A stretch of 64,000 bases of DNA from CAYUVA01 sp964448115 [NCBI: uncultured bacterium] (GCA_964448115.1 CAYUVA010000010.1:1-64000); one strand, 5' to 3'; counted from the stretch's first letter, positions 36,484 through 46,241 are shown. Notes: a model not told the origin generated them from the letters alone. Translations and numbers: made by a program.

Positions 36484-38127
36484 ATGCGCTCGCAGGATAA
36501 GGATTTAAGGTCGCTAAAGCTCGATAGCCTGGACAGGATATTTCTCGCACTTTGTATGATGGGCCTTGGATTGTTGTATTTGCATTGGATCAATATCGAG
36601 ATAAATATCTGGGATGAAAGCATCTTTGTACTTATTCTCAAGTACTTGGATAAAGGATTCAAGATCGGAAAGGATATCCAGGAGGTTGAGTGGGGAATCG
36701 GCATTTATTACATCGCTCTTGCAGCCCTCAAGCCCTTTGGCTATACGATAATGTCAGCTCGATTCTTCCATCTGTTTTTCAGGATGCTCAATCTATACCT
36801 TCTGCTTCGACTCGGAAAAGCAATGGGATTGAAAAGAAGAAGTAGATACATATTACTTGTTCTGATTGGGCTGTTCCCGGAGCCTATATACTACGCTGAA
36901 TATCAGGCACTTACCTTTATCGGATGCATACTGCTGATTCGATATGCATTAAAGCAAGACAAGCCTTCGTCTATTATTCTTGGCTGTTATCATGGGATTG
37001 CTTTGGTTATATGGTGGAAGCTGGGGATACAGATGGTCTCGATCACCTTGATTTATTTGCTTTTTAGCGGATTACTGCCCAGGCTAGATGGAAGACATTT
37101 TACTTCAAGCCGATACTTGAAGCCCTTGATAATATGCACGATTATTTCTGTCCTGATTCCGCTCGCACTTAATGCAACTGCTAAATTCAAAAGCTACCAG
37201 GAGCTTGCACCGGCATTCATGTCCCGCGAATCGATGCGCTCCGATGGGGTAGGTGGAATTAAGCATTATTCTCAGGTCATGGCAGAGATTTTCTTGCGTG
37301 TTATTCTTCCATTTAGAAGTCCATATAGACCTCATACAAGTATTGACAATATTCACCAATATATTCGAAGCCACTTTGATATTATTCTTATGCAACTGAT
37401 TTCACTATTTGCTCTAATACTCATGGGATACCTTACTTTATTAAAGAATAGGAGGGTCGATGGTGGGGTGCTGGATCAAGTTGATTACGCATTTTTTGCT
37501 ATGCTCATCGGCAACCTACTGCGATTCCTTCATCAGGCAGACAGGATACATTCCATACAAACCCTGCCTTTTCTATTGCTTGGAGCGATATATCTATTAC
37601 ACCGGATTTCATCAGAAAATGTGGTGCTAGGGATATCATTACCTCTTTTTATTATATTTTGCATGTTGTTCAGTACGCCTGAGGTTCGAGCAGAGTACAA
37701 TCATCTTTGGTTGACTGCCCAGAAATATCGTCCGCTAGTAATTCAGAACGAGACCTTCTGGCTCAATGAACAGCACTATTGGGAATATCGCCAGATTATG
37801 GACATTGTCTCCAGGTTGACAGAGCCGGGGGATGAGATCCTAGCTATTCCTGATATACCCGGAATCTACTATATCACTGATCGCAACTATGCCTCGTGGT
37901 TCTGGGATTTAGAGATACCACTAATGATGCCGGAGTTCTTATCTTATCGATTCTTCGGTGAGATCTATCAAGAAGACTATGACATCATTATACAAAGAGA
38001 GCCTTATGCAAATGAACTGCACCTCTGGGAGAATCATCCTCTACTAATCAAGCTCAAGGAGCATATCGAGGATAATTTCATTTTGATGGAGAAGGTCGGA
38101 GATTATCGTATTTACTTGCGTAGCTAG
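36484..38127 (+). CDS. GT-C-like multi-spanning membrane protein
   Basis: A 547-residue protein with about 10-12 hydrophobic segments and a soluble C-terminal domain from about 420. The first outer loop NIWDESIFVLILKYLDKGFKIGKDI has the Asp-Glu pair at the position of the catalytic acid in PMT-like GT-C enzymes, and the region near GIYYIALAALKPFGY resembles oligosaccharide-transferase-like proteins. The tail YRQIMDIVSRLTEPGDEILAIPDIPGIYYIT is common at the end of such proteins. Likely an envelope glycosyltransferase; substrates unknown. It is somewhat AT-richer than its neighbours. The following carbamoyltransferase has its own promoter. Confidence 0.6.
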   Translation: MRSQDKDLRSLKLDSLDRIFLALCMMGLGLLYLHWINIEINIWDESIFVLILKYLDKGFKIGKDIQEVEWGIGIYYIALAALKPFGYTIMSARFFHLFFRMLNLYLLLRLGKAMGLKRRSRYILLVLIGLFPEPIYYAEYQALTFIGCILLIRYALKQDKPSSIILGCYHGIALVIWWKLGIQMVSITLIYLLFSGLLPRLDGRHFTSSRYLKPLIICTIISVLIPLALNATAKFKSYQELAPAFMSRESMRSDGVGGIKHYSQVMAEIFLRVILPFRSPYRPHTSIDNIHQYIRSHFDIILMQLISLFALILMGYLTLLKNRRVDGGVLDQVDYAFFAMLIGNLLRFLHQADRIHSIQTLPFLLLGAIYLLHRISSENVVLGISLPLFIIFCMLFSTPEVRAEYNHLWLTAQKYRPLVIQNETFWLNEQHYWEYRQIMDIVSRLTEPGDEILAIPDIPGIYYITDRNYASWFWDLEIPLMMPEFLSYRFFGEIYQEDYDIIIQREPYANELHLWENHPLLIKLKEHIEDNFILMEKVGDYRIYLRS

Positions 38128-38150
38128 CTGCCCAAAAAAGCTTTAATGCC

Positions 38151-38179
38151 TTGAAAAAAAAAGCAGTTATAACTATAAG
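38151..38179 (+). promoter_or_regulatory. Promoter of the carbamoyltransferase-GT2 operon
   Basis: TTGAAA (38151-38156), 17 bp spacer, TATAAG (38174-38179), about 70 nt before the ATG of the carbamoyltransferase gene. Confidence 0.55.
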
Positions 38180-38258
38180 TTATGCAGCTATTGATCTTGA
38201 ACCTAAAATGAACTACAGCCAGAATTAGGATAATAAATATCATGAGGTTCTTTTGTGA

Positions 38259-39986
38259 ATGTTTCACCTAGGTGTCTCAGCTTTTTTACACGATTCGAGC
38301 GCTTGTCTCACTCATAATGGGAGGATAGTTGCTTTTGCGCAGGAGGATCGCTTCAACCGGGACAAGCATTCCCCCGTGTTTCCTGTTCAATCGATAAAAT
38401 ATTGCCTGAAGACCGCCGGGATTTCAGTCGATGACCTTGATTGCGTAATCTTTTTCTGCAAGCCCTGGATGGCTCTACGCAGACGAATACCACTTATCTT
38501 AAGATATGCACCAAAGTCAATCAAATGGGGAGATGAGTATAGCCCTAAGTTCTTTGACATGATACGATTTCCCAGAATATTCAAAGGGCACTTTCCGCAT
38601 AAGACAAGTACTGCAAGGTTCTACTTTGTGGATCACCACCAGGCTCACCTGGCGAGTGCATTCTTTGTCTCCCCCTTCGAGGATGCTGCCATTCTAAGCG
38701 CCGATGGCGCCGGTGAGATAGCAACCGCAGTGCTAGCTAGGGGGGAGGGAAATCGCATTTTCACCATCAAAGAGGTTAATATGCCCCACTCCTTGGGATA
38801 TTACTATACATCATGCTGCCAATACCTGGGATTCAGACACTTCGAGTATATCCCCGATGACGCTGAGGGGAAGGTTATGGGGCTTTCCAGCTACGGCGAG
38901 CCTGAATTCATCGATTTCTTCCATAAGCTGATTACGGTTACACCCGATGGCGGATTCCAGATGGATCTTGACTATTTCTGGCATCAATACGGCTGGAAGC
39001 GGTACTTCAGCGACCTTTATGTAAAGGAGCTGGGACCGCCCAGGCTCAAGACAGATCCCCTCGAGCATAGGCACGAGAACATCGCTGCTTCATTGCAGAA
39101 AGGATTGGAGGACAAGGTGTTAGAGCTGCTTCATATCCTTTATGGCAAGGTCGGCTCAAAGAATCTTTGCCTGGCTGGCGGGGTGACGCTCAACTGCGTG
39201 ATGAACGGCAGGATACTGCGCGAATCACCCTTCAGGCGCATATTCATACAGCCGGCAGCCGGCGATTCGGGTACTACGCTGGGGGGATGTCTGTACTATT
39301 ATCACCAAATGAAGAATATGCCCCGTGATTTCATAATGGAGCACGCCTCTTGGGGTCCAGAGTTTAGCGACAGCGATTGCCGCCAGGCACTGGAAGCTAA
39401 AGGTCTAAGATATGAATACTGCGAAAGTATCGCCTCCAGGGTGGCAAAACTGCTCGCCGATGGGAACATAGTCGGCTGGTACCAGGGGAGAAACGAGGTT
39501 GGTCCCAGAGCATTGGGTAATCGAAGCATCCTGGCTGATCCCAGAGATCCTGGGATGAAAGACAAGATAAACTCACGGGTCAAGTTCCGCGAGCCTTTCA
39601 GACCGTTTGCTCCATCAGTGCTCGAGGAGGACCTCGATGAGTATTTCGAGGGGGCTGTGAGATCGCCCTTCATGCTGCTTGTGTTCAAGGTTAAGGCAGA
39701 CAAACAAGAGCTTGTCCCTGCCATTACACATGTCGATGGTACATCGCGAGTGCAATCGGTTGATAAAAATATACAGCCTCTCTATCACCAGATGATAAGC
39801 GAGTTCAAGCGCATTACCGGCATCCCAATGGTGCTCAATACCTCGTTGAATGTGAAGGGGGAGCCGATTGTATGCACTCCCCAGGATGCCATCGAGTGCT
39901 TTTTGAAGACCGGCATGGATGCGCTGTGCCTGGGAAACTATCTAGTTATGAAAAATTCGATGAAAAATGATATTATCAAACTATGA
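38259..39986 (+). CDS. NodU/CmcH-family carbamoyltransferase
   Basis: A 575-residue cytosolic enzyme that transfers a carbamoyl group from carbamoyl phosphate to a hydroxyl via a carbamoyl-adenylate. The N-terminal domain has the Kae1-like ASKHA fold signature with metal-binding histidines (GVSAFLHDSSACL, VDHHQAHLASAFF, ILSADGAGE). The C-terminal YrdC-like domain shows GWYQGRNEVGPRALGNRSILADPR and FREPFRPFAPSV, all diagnostic. Substrates in the family range from nod factors to antibiotics and O-antigen sugars. The 4 bp ATGA overlap with a polyprenyl-type GT2 points to modification of a lipid-linked or surface sugar. Confidence 0.95.
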   Translation: MFHLGVSAFLHDSSACLTHNGRIVAFAQEDRFNRDKHSPVFPVQSIKYCLKTAGISVDDLDCVIFFCKPWMALRRRIPLILRYAPKSIKWGDEYSPKFFDMIRFPRIFKGHFPHKTSTARFYFVDHHQAHLASAFFVSPFEDAAILSADGAGEIATAVLARGEGNRIFTIKEVNMPHSLGYYYTSCCQYLGFRHFEYIPDDAEGKVMGLSSYGEPEFIDFFHKLITVTPDGGFQMDLDYFWHQYGWKRYFSDLYVKELGPPRLKTDPLEHRHENIAASLQKGLEDKVLELLHILYGKVGSKNLCLAGGVTLNCVMNGRILRESPFRRIFIQPAAGDSGTTLGGCLYYYHQMKNMPRDFIMEHASWGPEFSDSDCRQALEAKGLRYEYCESIASRVAKLLADGNIVGWYQGRNEVGPRALGNRSILADPRDPGMKDKINSRVKFREPFRPFAPSVLEEDLDEYFEGAVRSPFMLLVFKVKADKQELVPAITHVDGTSRVQSVDKNIQPLYHQMISEFKRITGIPMVLNTSLNVKGEPIVCTPQDAIECFLKTGMDALCLGNYLVMKNSMKNDIIKL

Positions 39987-40954
39987 GCAGCCCTGAACTT
40001 TCTGTGGTGATTCCATTTTACAACGAGCAAATGAATGTTCCTATCCTTTATGAGCGACTACAGGCTGTGCTTGAGAACCTCCAAAAAAGCTATGAGATCA
40101 TCTTTGTCGATGATGGCAGTACAGATGGTACTGCTCAGGAACTCAAGCAGGTATTTGAGAAAGATCCCCAAATAAAGGTTATTAGATTGCGAAGGAATTT
40201 TGGGCAGACAGCCGCGCTTGCAGCCGGCATCGACCTGGCGCAAGGAGAATTCATAATCACCCTGGATGGAGACCTGCAACATGCGCCCGAGGAGATACCT
40301 CGACTGCTAGAGAAGGCATACCAAGGCTATGATATAGTATCCGGCTGGAGAGAAAAAAGAACCGATAACCTGCTGACCAGGCGCATACCCTCATGGGTAG
40401 CCAACCGCCTGATGGCAATATTGTCAGGGGTTAAGCTGCGCGACTTCGGAACAACCTTCAAGGTTTACCGCAAGGAGGTCATCAAGGAGATAGAGCTTTA
40501 CGGAGAGATGCATCGTTTCATACCTGCATTGGCGAGTTGGATGGGGGTTAGCATCTGCGAGGTTCCGATCTCTAACCCGCAAAGGGCGCATGGAAAGTCA
40601 AATTACAGCCTGAAACGTATCATCAATGTTCTGTTCGATCTCATTACGGTCAAGTTCCTGATCAGCTATGTAGGCAGACCCCTGCAATTTTTCGGAGTGC
40701 TGGGAGGCATATTTTTCACTATCGGCTTTATTATTGCGCTGGCAATTACCATAAAATTCTTCGCATCAGGCTCGCTTGGTTACGGAAATGTTATGTTCGC
40801 AGCAATGATGATGATCATGGGGGTGCAGTTTGTTGCTATCGGACTGACCGGCGAGATGAGCACTCGTATATATCACCGAACCAGCAATAGAAAGATTTAT
40901 GCGGTAAAAGAGACCCTGATGCACGAGGAAGAGGGCATCCGGGAGGGAGAATAG
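39983..40954 (+). CDS. GT2 family glycosyltransferase (DPM1/GtrB-like)
   Basis: A 323-residue membrane-associated enzyme. Residues 1-220 are the GT-A catalytic domain: SVVIPFYNEQMNVP, FVDDGSTDGT, DxD-like TLDGDLQHAPEE, and SNPQRAHGKSNYSLKRI near the end. Two membrane helices follow (about 232-260 and 268-295), as in bactoprenol-glucosyl transferase GtrB and ArnC. The usual product is a polyprenyl-phosphate sugar, the donor used by GT-C enzymes such as those elsewhere in this window. It overlaps the carbamoyltransferase gene by 4 bp. Confidence 0.93.
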   Translation: MSSPELSVVIPFYNEQMNVPILYERLQAVLENLQKSYEIIFVDDGSTDGTAQELKQVFEKDPQIKVIRLRRNFGQTAALAAGIDLAQGEFIITLDGDLQHAPEEIPRLLEKAYQGYDIVSGWREKRTDNLLTRRIPSWVANRLMAILSGVKLRDFGTTFKVYRKEVIKEIELYGEMHRFIPALASWMGVSICEVPISNPQRAHGKSNYSLKRIINVLFDLITVKFLISYVGRPLQFFGVLGGIFFTIGFIIALAITIKFFASGSLGYGNVMFAAMMMIMGVQFVAIGLTGEMSTRIYHRTSNRKIYAVKETLMHEEEGIREGE

Positions 40955-40963
40955 CGCCCGATT

Positions 40964-42037
40964 TTAATCACCATCCTTAATGGGCATAAACTGCCTAAAG
41001 TAAGCTTTATCCACAGCTAGTTGATATGCATCTTGGGGGTGGATGCGCCGAGCATCCAATAGCTCCTTCAATGCTTGATCCAGGGTTTGATTACCCCTGG
41101 CTGCTTCGCTCGATTGCATGTATGAGTGTATCAGGTGGCTTTTAGACTCCCTGATGAGATTCGCCAATGCCGGCGAGCCGATAAGCAGCTCAACTACAGG
41201 TATGCGATTGAATCCATCGGTTGACTTCAGTAGGTGCTGGGATACCACGCCAGCCAAGGTTACAGATAACATGCTTCGTATCTGCTCCTGCTTTTTGGCT
41301 GGAAAGACATCGATAATGCGATCCACGGTCTGGGCGACATTATTCGTATGCAAAGTAGCCATAATAAGTATCCCCATCTCTGCGCCGGTCATTGCAAGTT
41401 CTATGGTCTCCAGATCCCTCAGCTCACCGACAAGAATCACATCAGGGGATTCTCGAAGGGCAGCCCGCAGCGCAGAAGCGAAGCTATTAGCATGGCTTCC
41501 TACCTCCCGCTGGGAGATGACGGAGCTTTTGTTCGTATGCACATACTCTATCGGATCCTCGATGGTTACGATATGACGCCTTGAGGTCTGATTTATGGCA
41601 TCGACAATGGCTGCCAAGGTGGCTGATTTCCCGCTGCCAGTCGGACCGGTAACCAACAGAAGCCCTTTGTCGATGCTAGCAAAATCCGCTAGCGCTCTTG
41701 GCAGATTCAGTTGTTCGATGGTGCGAATATGCTTTGGAATCAGCCTGAAGGAGCCAGCAACGCCAAGGCGCTGATGGTAGTAGTTAACCCTGAACCGACC
41801 CTGACCAGCTAGATGATAAGCAAAGTCCAACTCAAGCTCCTCCTCAAAGCGCTTAATCTGCTTATCGGTGAGAATCTCATATAGAAAATCGGTAGCCTCA
41901 CCGGGAGACAGCCTCCTGAAGTCAAGCGGCACCAGATCCCCCTGAACCCTGATAAACGGGGGCGAACCCGCGGAAATATGGAGATCAGATGCGTTATGTC
42001 TGCAAACTAAACCTAGAAATGTATCTATCAAAGCCAT
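40964..42037 (-). CDS. pilT: Type IV pilus retraction ATPase PilT
   Basis: A 357-residue hexameric AAA-like ATPase that powers pilus retraction and twitching. It begins with HNASDLHISAGSPPFIRVQGDL, typical of PilT/PilU. Walker A is GPTGSGKSATLAAI near 130-143; the Asp box and Walker B are TIEDPIEYVH and DVILVGELRDLETIELAMTGAEMG; ATLHTNN follows. The C-terminal AIRNLIRE retraction motif is present in modified form (ALANLIRESK). Some divergence in that motif leaves PilU as an alternative. No other pilus gene is adjacent; it ends a minus-strand group aroQ-pepP-LamG protein-pilT. Confidence 0.92.
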   Translation of the reverse strand: MALIDTFLGLVCRHNASDLHISAGSPPFIRVQGDLVPLDFRRLSPGEATDFLYEILTDKQIKRFEEELELDFAYHLAGQGRFRVNYYHQRLGVAGSFRLIPKHIRTIEQLNLPRALADFASIDKGLLLVTGPTGSGKSATLAAIVDAINQTSRRHIVTIEDPIEYVHTNKSSVISQREVGSHANSFASALRAALRESPDVILVGELRDLETIELAMTGAEMGILIMATLHTNNVAQTVDRIIDVFPAKKQEQIRSMLSVTLAGVVSQHLLKSTDGFNRIPVVELLIGSPALANLIRESKSHLIHSYMQSSEAARGNQTLDQALKELLDARRIHPQDAYQLAVDKAYFRQFMPIKDGD

Positions 42038-42061
42038 AGTATTTCTATTATTCGCTCAGTA

Positions 42062-43225
42062 TTAATCACTTTTATTATCCACGAAATTACGGTTGAGATC
42101 TATTCCTTGGGTCAGCATATAAATCCTGATTATCTGCGAGCTTTGCATCGCATGGCTCAAGACCATAAGCTCATCGATATAGCAATTCAAGTACAAAGAC
42201 CCCTTCCGTGGATGCAAAGCAAGCTCAGTAGGTGAGAAATGCTCATCAGCCAATGAAACGTTAATACAATACAAGCCATCGAGGTACAATCGATATTCAT
42301 TCCCCTGTCGGGTCATGGCTGCGTTGTGCCAGTCATACATGGCTTGTCGGCTGCATCTTCTCGATCTTTTTTTAACATAGGTGTCCCAGCTAAGCGCCGC
42401 AGTAATATTCCCATCCTCATACCCAACCATACAGGTAAGTGTCCTGTTATCATCGGGCTGAGCAAGGTGGAACAGGCATCCCCGCAATTGATCGCCTTCG
42501 ATAGGCAATGGCTTGAACCAAAGCGCGATCGTGCCCCACTCATCCTTTATCCCTGGAGCATAAGACAATCTATCGTCTCCCTCGCCCAGGTAAGGTAGGT
42601 CTTGCCTGCTGCACACTAGCTGCAATCCATCGAACCATAGCTTGCCCTTATTCCCCTGGTCAGCAACGATGCGAAGCCTTATCTTATCGACACCAGGTCC
42701 CGTTTTAGCGGTTGCCGCCACCCGCACCCATTCCCTGGCATAGCTCGGCGGGTAGGCATGAATATCACCCGGCATATCACCCAGGTCGATATAGTAGGTT
42801 GTAAAAGGATAAAAACCATTCTTCAGGTAGCCGGAGACCGTGTACCAACTGTCGGGTTTCACATCGATCGGCTCTGAGATTACTGCATCTGCTCGCCCCA
42901 ACCAGGTATGGTATCCAGCGTTGAGATCGAACAATGCCCCAGTAGATGCAATCTTTAGTTTCTCCCAGCCACTCGTTGTCTCGAAAGATGGATTTGGCGC
43001 CAGGTTCAGACCCTGCTCGATGATCGCACAGCCGCCCATAAAGCCGAGATCGCAAAGGGTCGTATTTTTATGCTCTATAAGCGAACCTACCTGCGCCTCA
43101 ATGCCCCTGTCAAAGCTGGAGTAAAGCAGAACATGATTGAGATCGACATGCTTGCAGGTCAGAGCATGGCAAAAGGTGCTTATGCCAAGGAGCATCAATG
43201 GAGATATTACCTGCAAGTACCTCAT
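42062..43225 (-). CDS. Secreted LamG/carbohydrate-binding-like protein
   Basis: A 387-residue exported protein with signal peptide 1-22 (YLQVISPLMLLGISTFCHA). Residues about 70-205 resemble a CBM4/9-type jelly roll (NLAPNPSFETTSGWEKL, WYTVSGYLKNG, REWVRVAATAKTG, LWFDGLQLV), and residues about 215-375 a LamG/concanavalin-like domain (WGTIALWFKPLP, WHNAAMTRQGNEYRLYLDGL, CYIDELMVLSHAM). The starting VLLYSSFD looks like the first LamG strand, so the CBM may be inserted in it. Probably binds glycans at the cell surface. Seven or more Cys suggest disulfides. Confidence 0.7.
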   Translation of the reverse strand: MRYLQVISPLMLLGISTFCHALTCKHVDLNHVLLYSSFDRGIEAQVGSLIEHKNTTLCDLGFMGGCAIIEQGLNLAPNPSFETTSGWEKLKIASTGALFDLNAGYHTWLGRADAVISEPIDVKPDSWYTVSGYLKNGFYPFTTYYIDLGDMPGDIHAYPPSYAREWVRVAATAKTGPGVDKIRLRIVADQGNKGKLWFDGLQLVCSRQDLPYLGEGDDRLSYAPGIKDEWGTIALWFKPLPIEGDQLRGCLFHLAQPDDNRTLTCMVGYEDGNITAALSWDTYVKKRSRRCSRQAMYDWHNAAMTRQGNEYRLYLDGLYCINVSLADEHFSPTELALHPRKGSLYLNCYIDELMVLSHAMQSSQIIRIYMLTQGIDLNRNFVDNKSD

Positions 43226-43306
43226 ATCATCCTCGTTTTACCATCCAGGTTCCCACAAGGTCGGGATGTCAAGTTATCAACCAGCCACTGCTGATAGGGC
43301 AACCAT

Positions 43307-44359
43307 CTAATCGATACCCAAGACTCTACATCCATCGCTGGTAACTGTAACCAGATCTTCTATCCTGACGCCCCATCTGCCGGGGAAGTAAATTCCAGGT
43401 TCAATGGAAAAGACCATTCCCTCAACCAACTCGGTCTCGGAGTGAGGGCTTAGTCTCGGCGAGTAGTCGTGCACTTCCATTCCCACGCTATGCCCGGTGC
43501 CGTGTCCGAACAGCTCGCCATAGCCTGCATCGTTAATAATATCACGCGCCACCTTGTCAACATCCTTTGCCAGCATACCGGGCTTGATCGACCTGGTGGC
43601 TTCCTGCTTGGCATGTTCAACCAGTTGGTATATCTCATGATAGCGCTCTGGTGGCTCTCCGAGGCTTATGGTTCGCGTGTTGTCCGAGCAATACTGCTTT
43701 AGCACACAACCGAAGTCGCAGACCACCACATCATTCTCATTGATTGTCTTCGAGCTTGCCATGCCATGGGGCAGCGCGCCGCGGTGTCCGCTGGCGATTA
43801 TGGTCTCAAAGGCTCTGCCAGAGGCGCCCATCTTGCGGATGCGATACTCGTACTCGGCAGCGACCTCGTATTCCTTGATGCCCGGCTTAATATATTTTCT
43901 TGTTTCCTGGAACGCCTTTAATGAAAGCCTGATCGCTGCATCTATTCTAGCTATCTCCAAGGGGGACTTGATGGAGCGTAGTTTTTCAATACAGCCCTTT
44001 ACGGGGACTAATCTTCGCTCCGAAAAAAGGTTGGTTAGCTCAAGGTACTGGTTAAAGGGCAGCGTATCCATCTCGAAGCCAAGCCTTCTGATATCCAACC
44101 GCTGGCGATGTTGTTCCAGGGTTGCTGATAAGGACTGCTTTAACTCGATCACCTCGCAATCCTTGATCTCATTGCGCGCATCGGTGATGTGCGTGAAATC
44201 GGTAATGAAGAATACTTCCTTCTCCTTGATCACCATGTACGCGCTGATGCCGGTAAAACCGGTCAGGTATCGTATATTGATAAGATTGGTAACTAAAAAG
44301 GAGTCAACCCGCTCTTGCTGCATCCTTTTTACTATCTTCTCGTGCTTGCTTGTTTCCAT
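43307..44359 (-). CDS. pepP: M24 metallopeptidase, Xaa-Pro aminopeptidase/dipeptidase
   Basis: A 350-residue cytosolic peptidase that removes residues N-terminal to proline. The creatinase-like N-terminal domain (1-125) precedes a pita-bread catalytic domain. All five metal ligands are visible: Asp in VVCDFG, Asp in SDNTRTISLG, His in GHGTGHSVGMEVHD, Glu in SIEPGIYFPG and Glu in GVRIEDLV. Length and architecture fit the PepP/PepQ group of bacteria in which the gene follows aroQ, as here (5 nt gap). Whether it cleaves Xaa-Pro dipeptides or longer peptides cannot be told. Confidence 0.92.
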   Translation of the reverse strand: METSKHEKIVKRMQQERVDSFLVTNLINIRYLTGFTGISAYMVIKEKEVFFITDFTHITDARNEIKDCEVIELKQSLSATLEQHRQRLDIRRLGFEMDTLPFNQYLELTNLFSERRLVPVKGCIEKLRSIKSPLEIARIDAAIRLSLKAFQETRKYIKPGIKEYEVAAEYEYRIRKMGASGRAFETIIASGHRGALPHGMASSKTINENDVVVCDFGCVLKQYCSDNTRTISLGEPPERYHEIYQLVEHAKQEATRSIKPGMLAKDVDKVARDIINDAGYGELFGHGTGHSVGMEVHDYSPRLSPHSETELVEGMVFSIEPGIYFPGRWGVRIEDLVTVTSDGCRVLGID

Positions 44360-44364
44360 AATGG

Positions 44365-44805
44365 CTATTCCTCCTTGAGTAACTGTATCATTGCCTCTAA
44401 TGCCAAGTAGTAGCTCTGTTCCCTGAATCCGCTTATGACCCCATAAGCAAGTGGCGATAAAAGTGAAAACGAGCGGAAGTCCTCCCTGCCGAAGATGTTG
44501 CTCAAATGCACCTCGATAGTCGGCAACCCCGCATCGGCGATCGCATCAGCGATAGCGATGCTCGTGTGCGAATAGGCACCGGCATTGATGATGATGCCAT
44601 CGACCTTGTCGGCTATCTGCTGGATATAGTCGATCAGCGAGCCTTCGGAGTTACTCTGGAAGGAGACGATCTCAAAGCCTTTTTTATTGGCTATACTGGA
44701 GCACTCGTCAATAATGGCTTCAAGTTTAATATCTCCATAAATGGCGGTATTTCGCTTTCCTAATATGTTCAGGTTGGGACCGTTTATGATGGCTATTTTT
44801 TTCAT
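44365..44805 (-). CDS. aroQ: Type II 3-dehydroquinate dehydratase
   Basis: Dodecameric enzyme of the shikimate pathway that removes water from 3-dehydroquinate. The 146-residue length is typical. Motifs: INGPNLNILGKRNTAIYG at residues 6-23 (catalytic Arg and Tyr), QSNSEGSLIDYIQ, IINAGAYSHTSIAIADAI (catalytic Asn/His region) and EVHLSNIFGREDFRSFS (active-site His and Arg). All key residues are present. First gene of the operon with pepP. No other aro genes are in the window. Confidence 0.97.
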   Translation of the reverse strand: MKKIAIINGPNLNILGKRNTAIYGDIKLEAIIDECSSIANKKGFEIVSFQSNSEGSLIDYIQQIADKVDGIIINAGAYSHTSIAIADAIADAGLPTIEVHLSNIFGREDFRSFSLLSPLAYGVISGFREQSYYLALEAMIQLLKEE

Positions 44806-44831
44806 AATTGATTCCTTTCATGGCAATATTA

Positions 44832-44865
44832 TCACGCAAGGACGCAGAGACGCAAAGAGAAAAGG
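44832..44865. repeat. Interspersed repeat, reverse orientation
   Basis: TCACGCAAGGACGCAGAGAC followed by GCAAAGAG; its complement contains CTTTGCGTCTCTGCGTC, so it is a minus-oriented copy of the TTTGCGTC-type repeat at 8208-8270. It lies between divergent aroQ and the FadL-like gene. Confidence 0.55.
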
Positions 44866-44960
44866 AGTGTTATGAATAAGGTTTGAAAATTGGCTTTTTT
44901 ATGCTTGTCATTAAGCCACTATTGTTGTAAGCATACCAGGGATTAACCTTCAAGCGGGAG

Positions 44961-46241
44961 TTGGGAATGGATTCGAGACTCGTAACTTCAGTGTTGATAT
45001 GTATGCTGTTTGTTCTATTCTTCATGCCGAACACCGCACAGGCAGGCGGTTTCGCAACCATCGACAACGGAACCCTTCGCATAGGAATGAAGGCTGTAGT
45101 CGGTCAAAGTGGGGATCTCTCCTCTATATTCTCCAATCCGGGGGCAATAACCGAGCTGAAGGGAACCAGGTTCTATTTCTCCTTTTACCCTACACAGATC
45201 GTTGCAAAGTTCAGGATGTGGGATCCAGAGACCCAAACCTACTCGCAAACCTTCAGACCTACTAAATCTGTGGGTGCGGTCCCCTACATAGCGGTTAGCT
45301 CAGATCTCGGCTTGAAGAAGTGGGTCTTCGGCTTAGCATTATACTTTCCCAATATTTCAGCAGCAGCACTTCCGGAGGATGCGCCGACCAAGTACCATGG
45401 AGTAGAGTCCTATTTCATCAACTGGTACCTGACCCCGGTAGCTTCTTACCGGTTGCACCCAAAGATATCGCTCGGATTCGGGATCAGCCATATATACGCT
45501 ATCCAGTATATGCGAACAAGGGTAGATTTGTATGAGTTAATAGGAGTCGAGGGGGATGGAGAGATCGAAGCCTGGCCAGAGGACGGCGGGTATGTATGGA
45601 ACGGTGGAATCCTTTTCGGTCCCTTCGGTGGATTGCGAATCGGTATGAGCTACCTGAGTCGAGAGATACTCTATATGGAAGGCGAACTAAAAGCCAGGTC
45701 CCTAATCCCGGAGCTTCCCTTGAAGGCTGAAGGAACCTACAAAGAGGAAAAACCGATCCCAGAGAGCTTCCGCATGGGGGTGAACTACATCATAGATCCG
45801 CGCTGGGATGTGGGAGTTGACTGGACGCTGTGGACCTTCAATATCATCAAGACAACCGTTGCCTACATCGATGGCGAGTGGCCGCTTAACATGGTAGAGC
45901 CTATGGTAAAAAAGAAAAACTATGGCAACTCATGGAACATAGCCATTGGCGCTAGGTATGCCATTAGCGACACCTGGCGTTGGATGTGGGGTATCGACAT
46001 CGATCATTCACCTATCCCGGACAAGACTTTCAGCGTGGATAATCCAACCTCATCGTTCTGGGGAGTTGCAACCGGAACATTGATTGAACTATCGGAAAAC
46101 TGGACATTCGGCACCAGCTACTCCATCCAGTGGCAAAAGGAGCGTGATATCAAAGACAGCATTACCGAGCCGCCCACCAATGTCCAGACCAAGGTATATA
46201 ACCACAAGCTCGCTTTCTCATTCAGTTACCACACCAGGTGA
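44961..46241 (+). CDS. FadL/OmpP1-type outer-membrane transport protein
   Basis: A 426-residue outer-membrane protein. Signal peptide 1-30 (SVLICMLFVLFFMPNTAQA). The mature start GGFATIDNGTLRIGMKAVVGQSGDLSSIFSNPGAITELKGT matches the FadL N-terminal hatch region (the SNPA-like motif appears as SNPGAI). Then come regularly spaced amphipathic strands (GLALYFPN, KISLGFGISHIYAI, LRIGMSYLSRE, RMGVNYIIDPRWDVGVDW, WNIAIGARYAIS, WTFGTSYSI) and an aromatic-rich C-terminus KLAFSFSYHTR. FadL proteins let hydrophobic molecules such as fatty acids or aromatics cross the outer membrane. Its 3' end overlaps the convergent membrane protein gene by 16 bp. Confidence 0.85.
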   Translation: MGMDSRLVTSVLICMLFVLFFMPNTAQAGGFATIDNGTLRIGMKAVVGQSGDLSSIFSNPGAITELKGTRFYFSFYPTQIVAKFRMWDPETQTYSQTFRPTKSVGAVPYIAVSSDLGLKKWVFGLALYFPNISAAALPEDAPTKYHGVESYFINWYLTPVASYRLHPKISLGFGISHIYAIQYMRTRVDLYELIGVEGDGEIEAWPEDGGYVWNGGILFGPFGGLRIGMSYLSREILYMEGELKARSLIPELPLKAEGTYKEEKPIPESFRMGVNYIIDPRWDVGVDWTLWTFNIIKTTVAYIDGEWPLNMVEPMVKKKNYGNSWNIAIGARYAISDTWRWMWGIDIDHSPIPDKTFSVDNPTSSFWGVATGTLIELSENWTFGTSYSIQWQKERDIKDSITEPPTNVQTKVYNHKLAFSFSYHTR

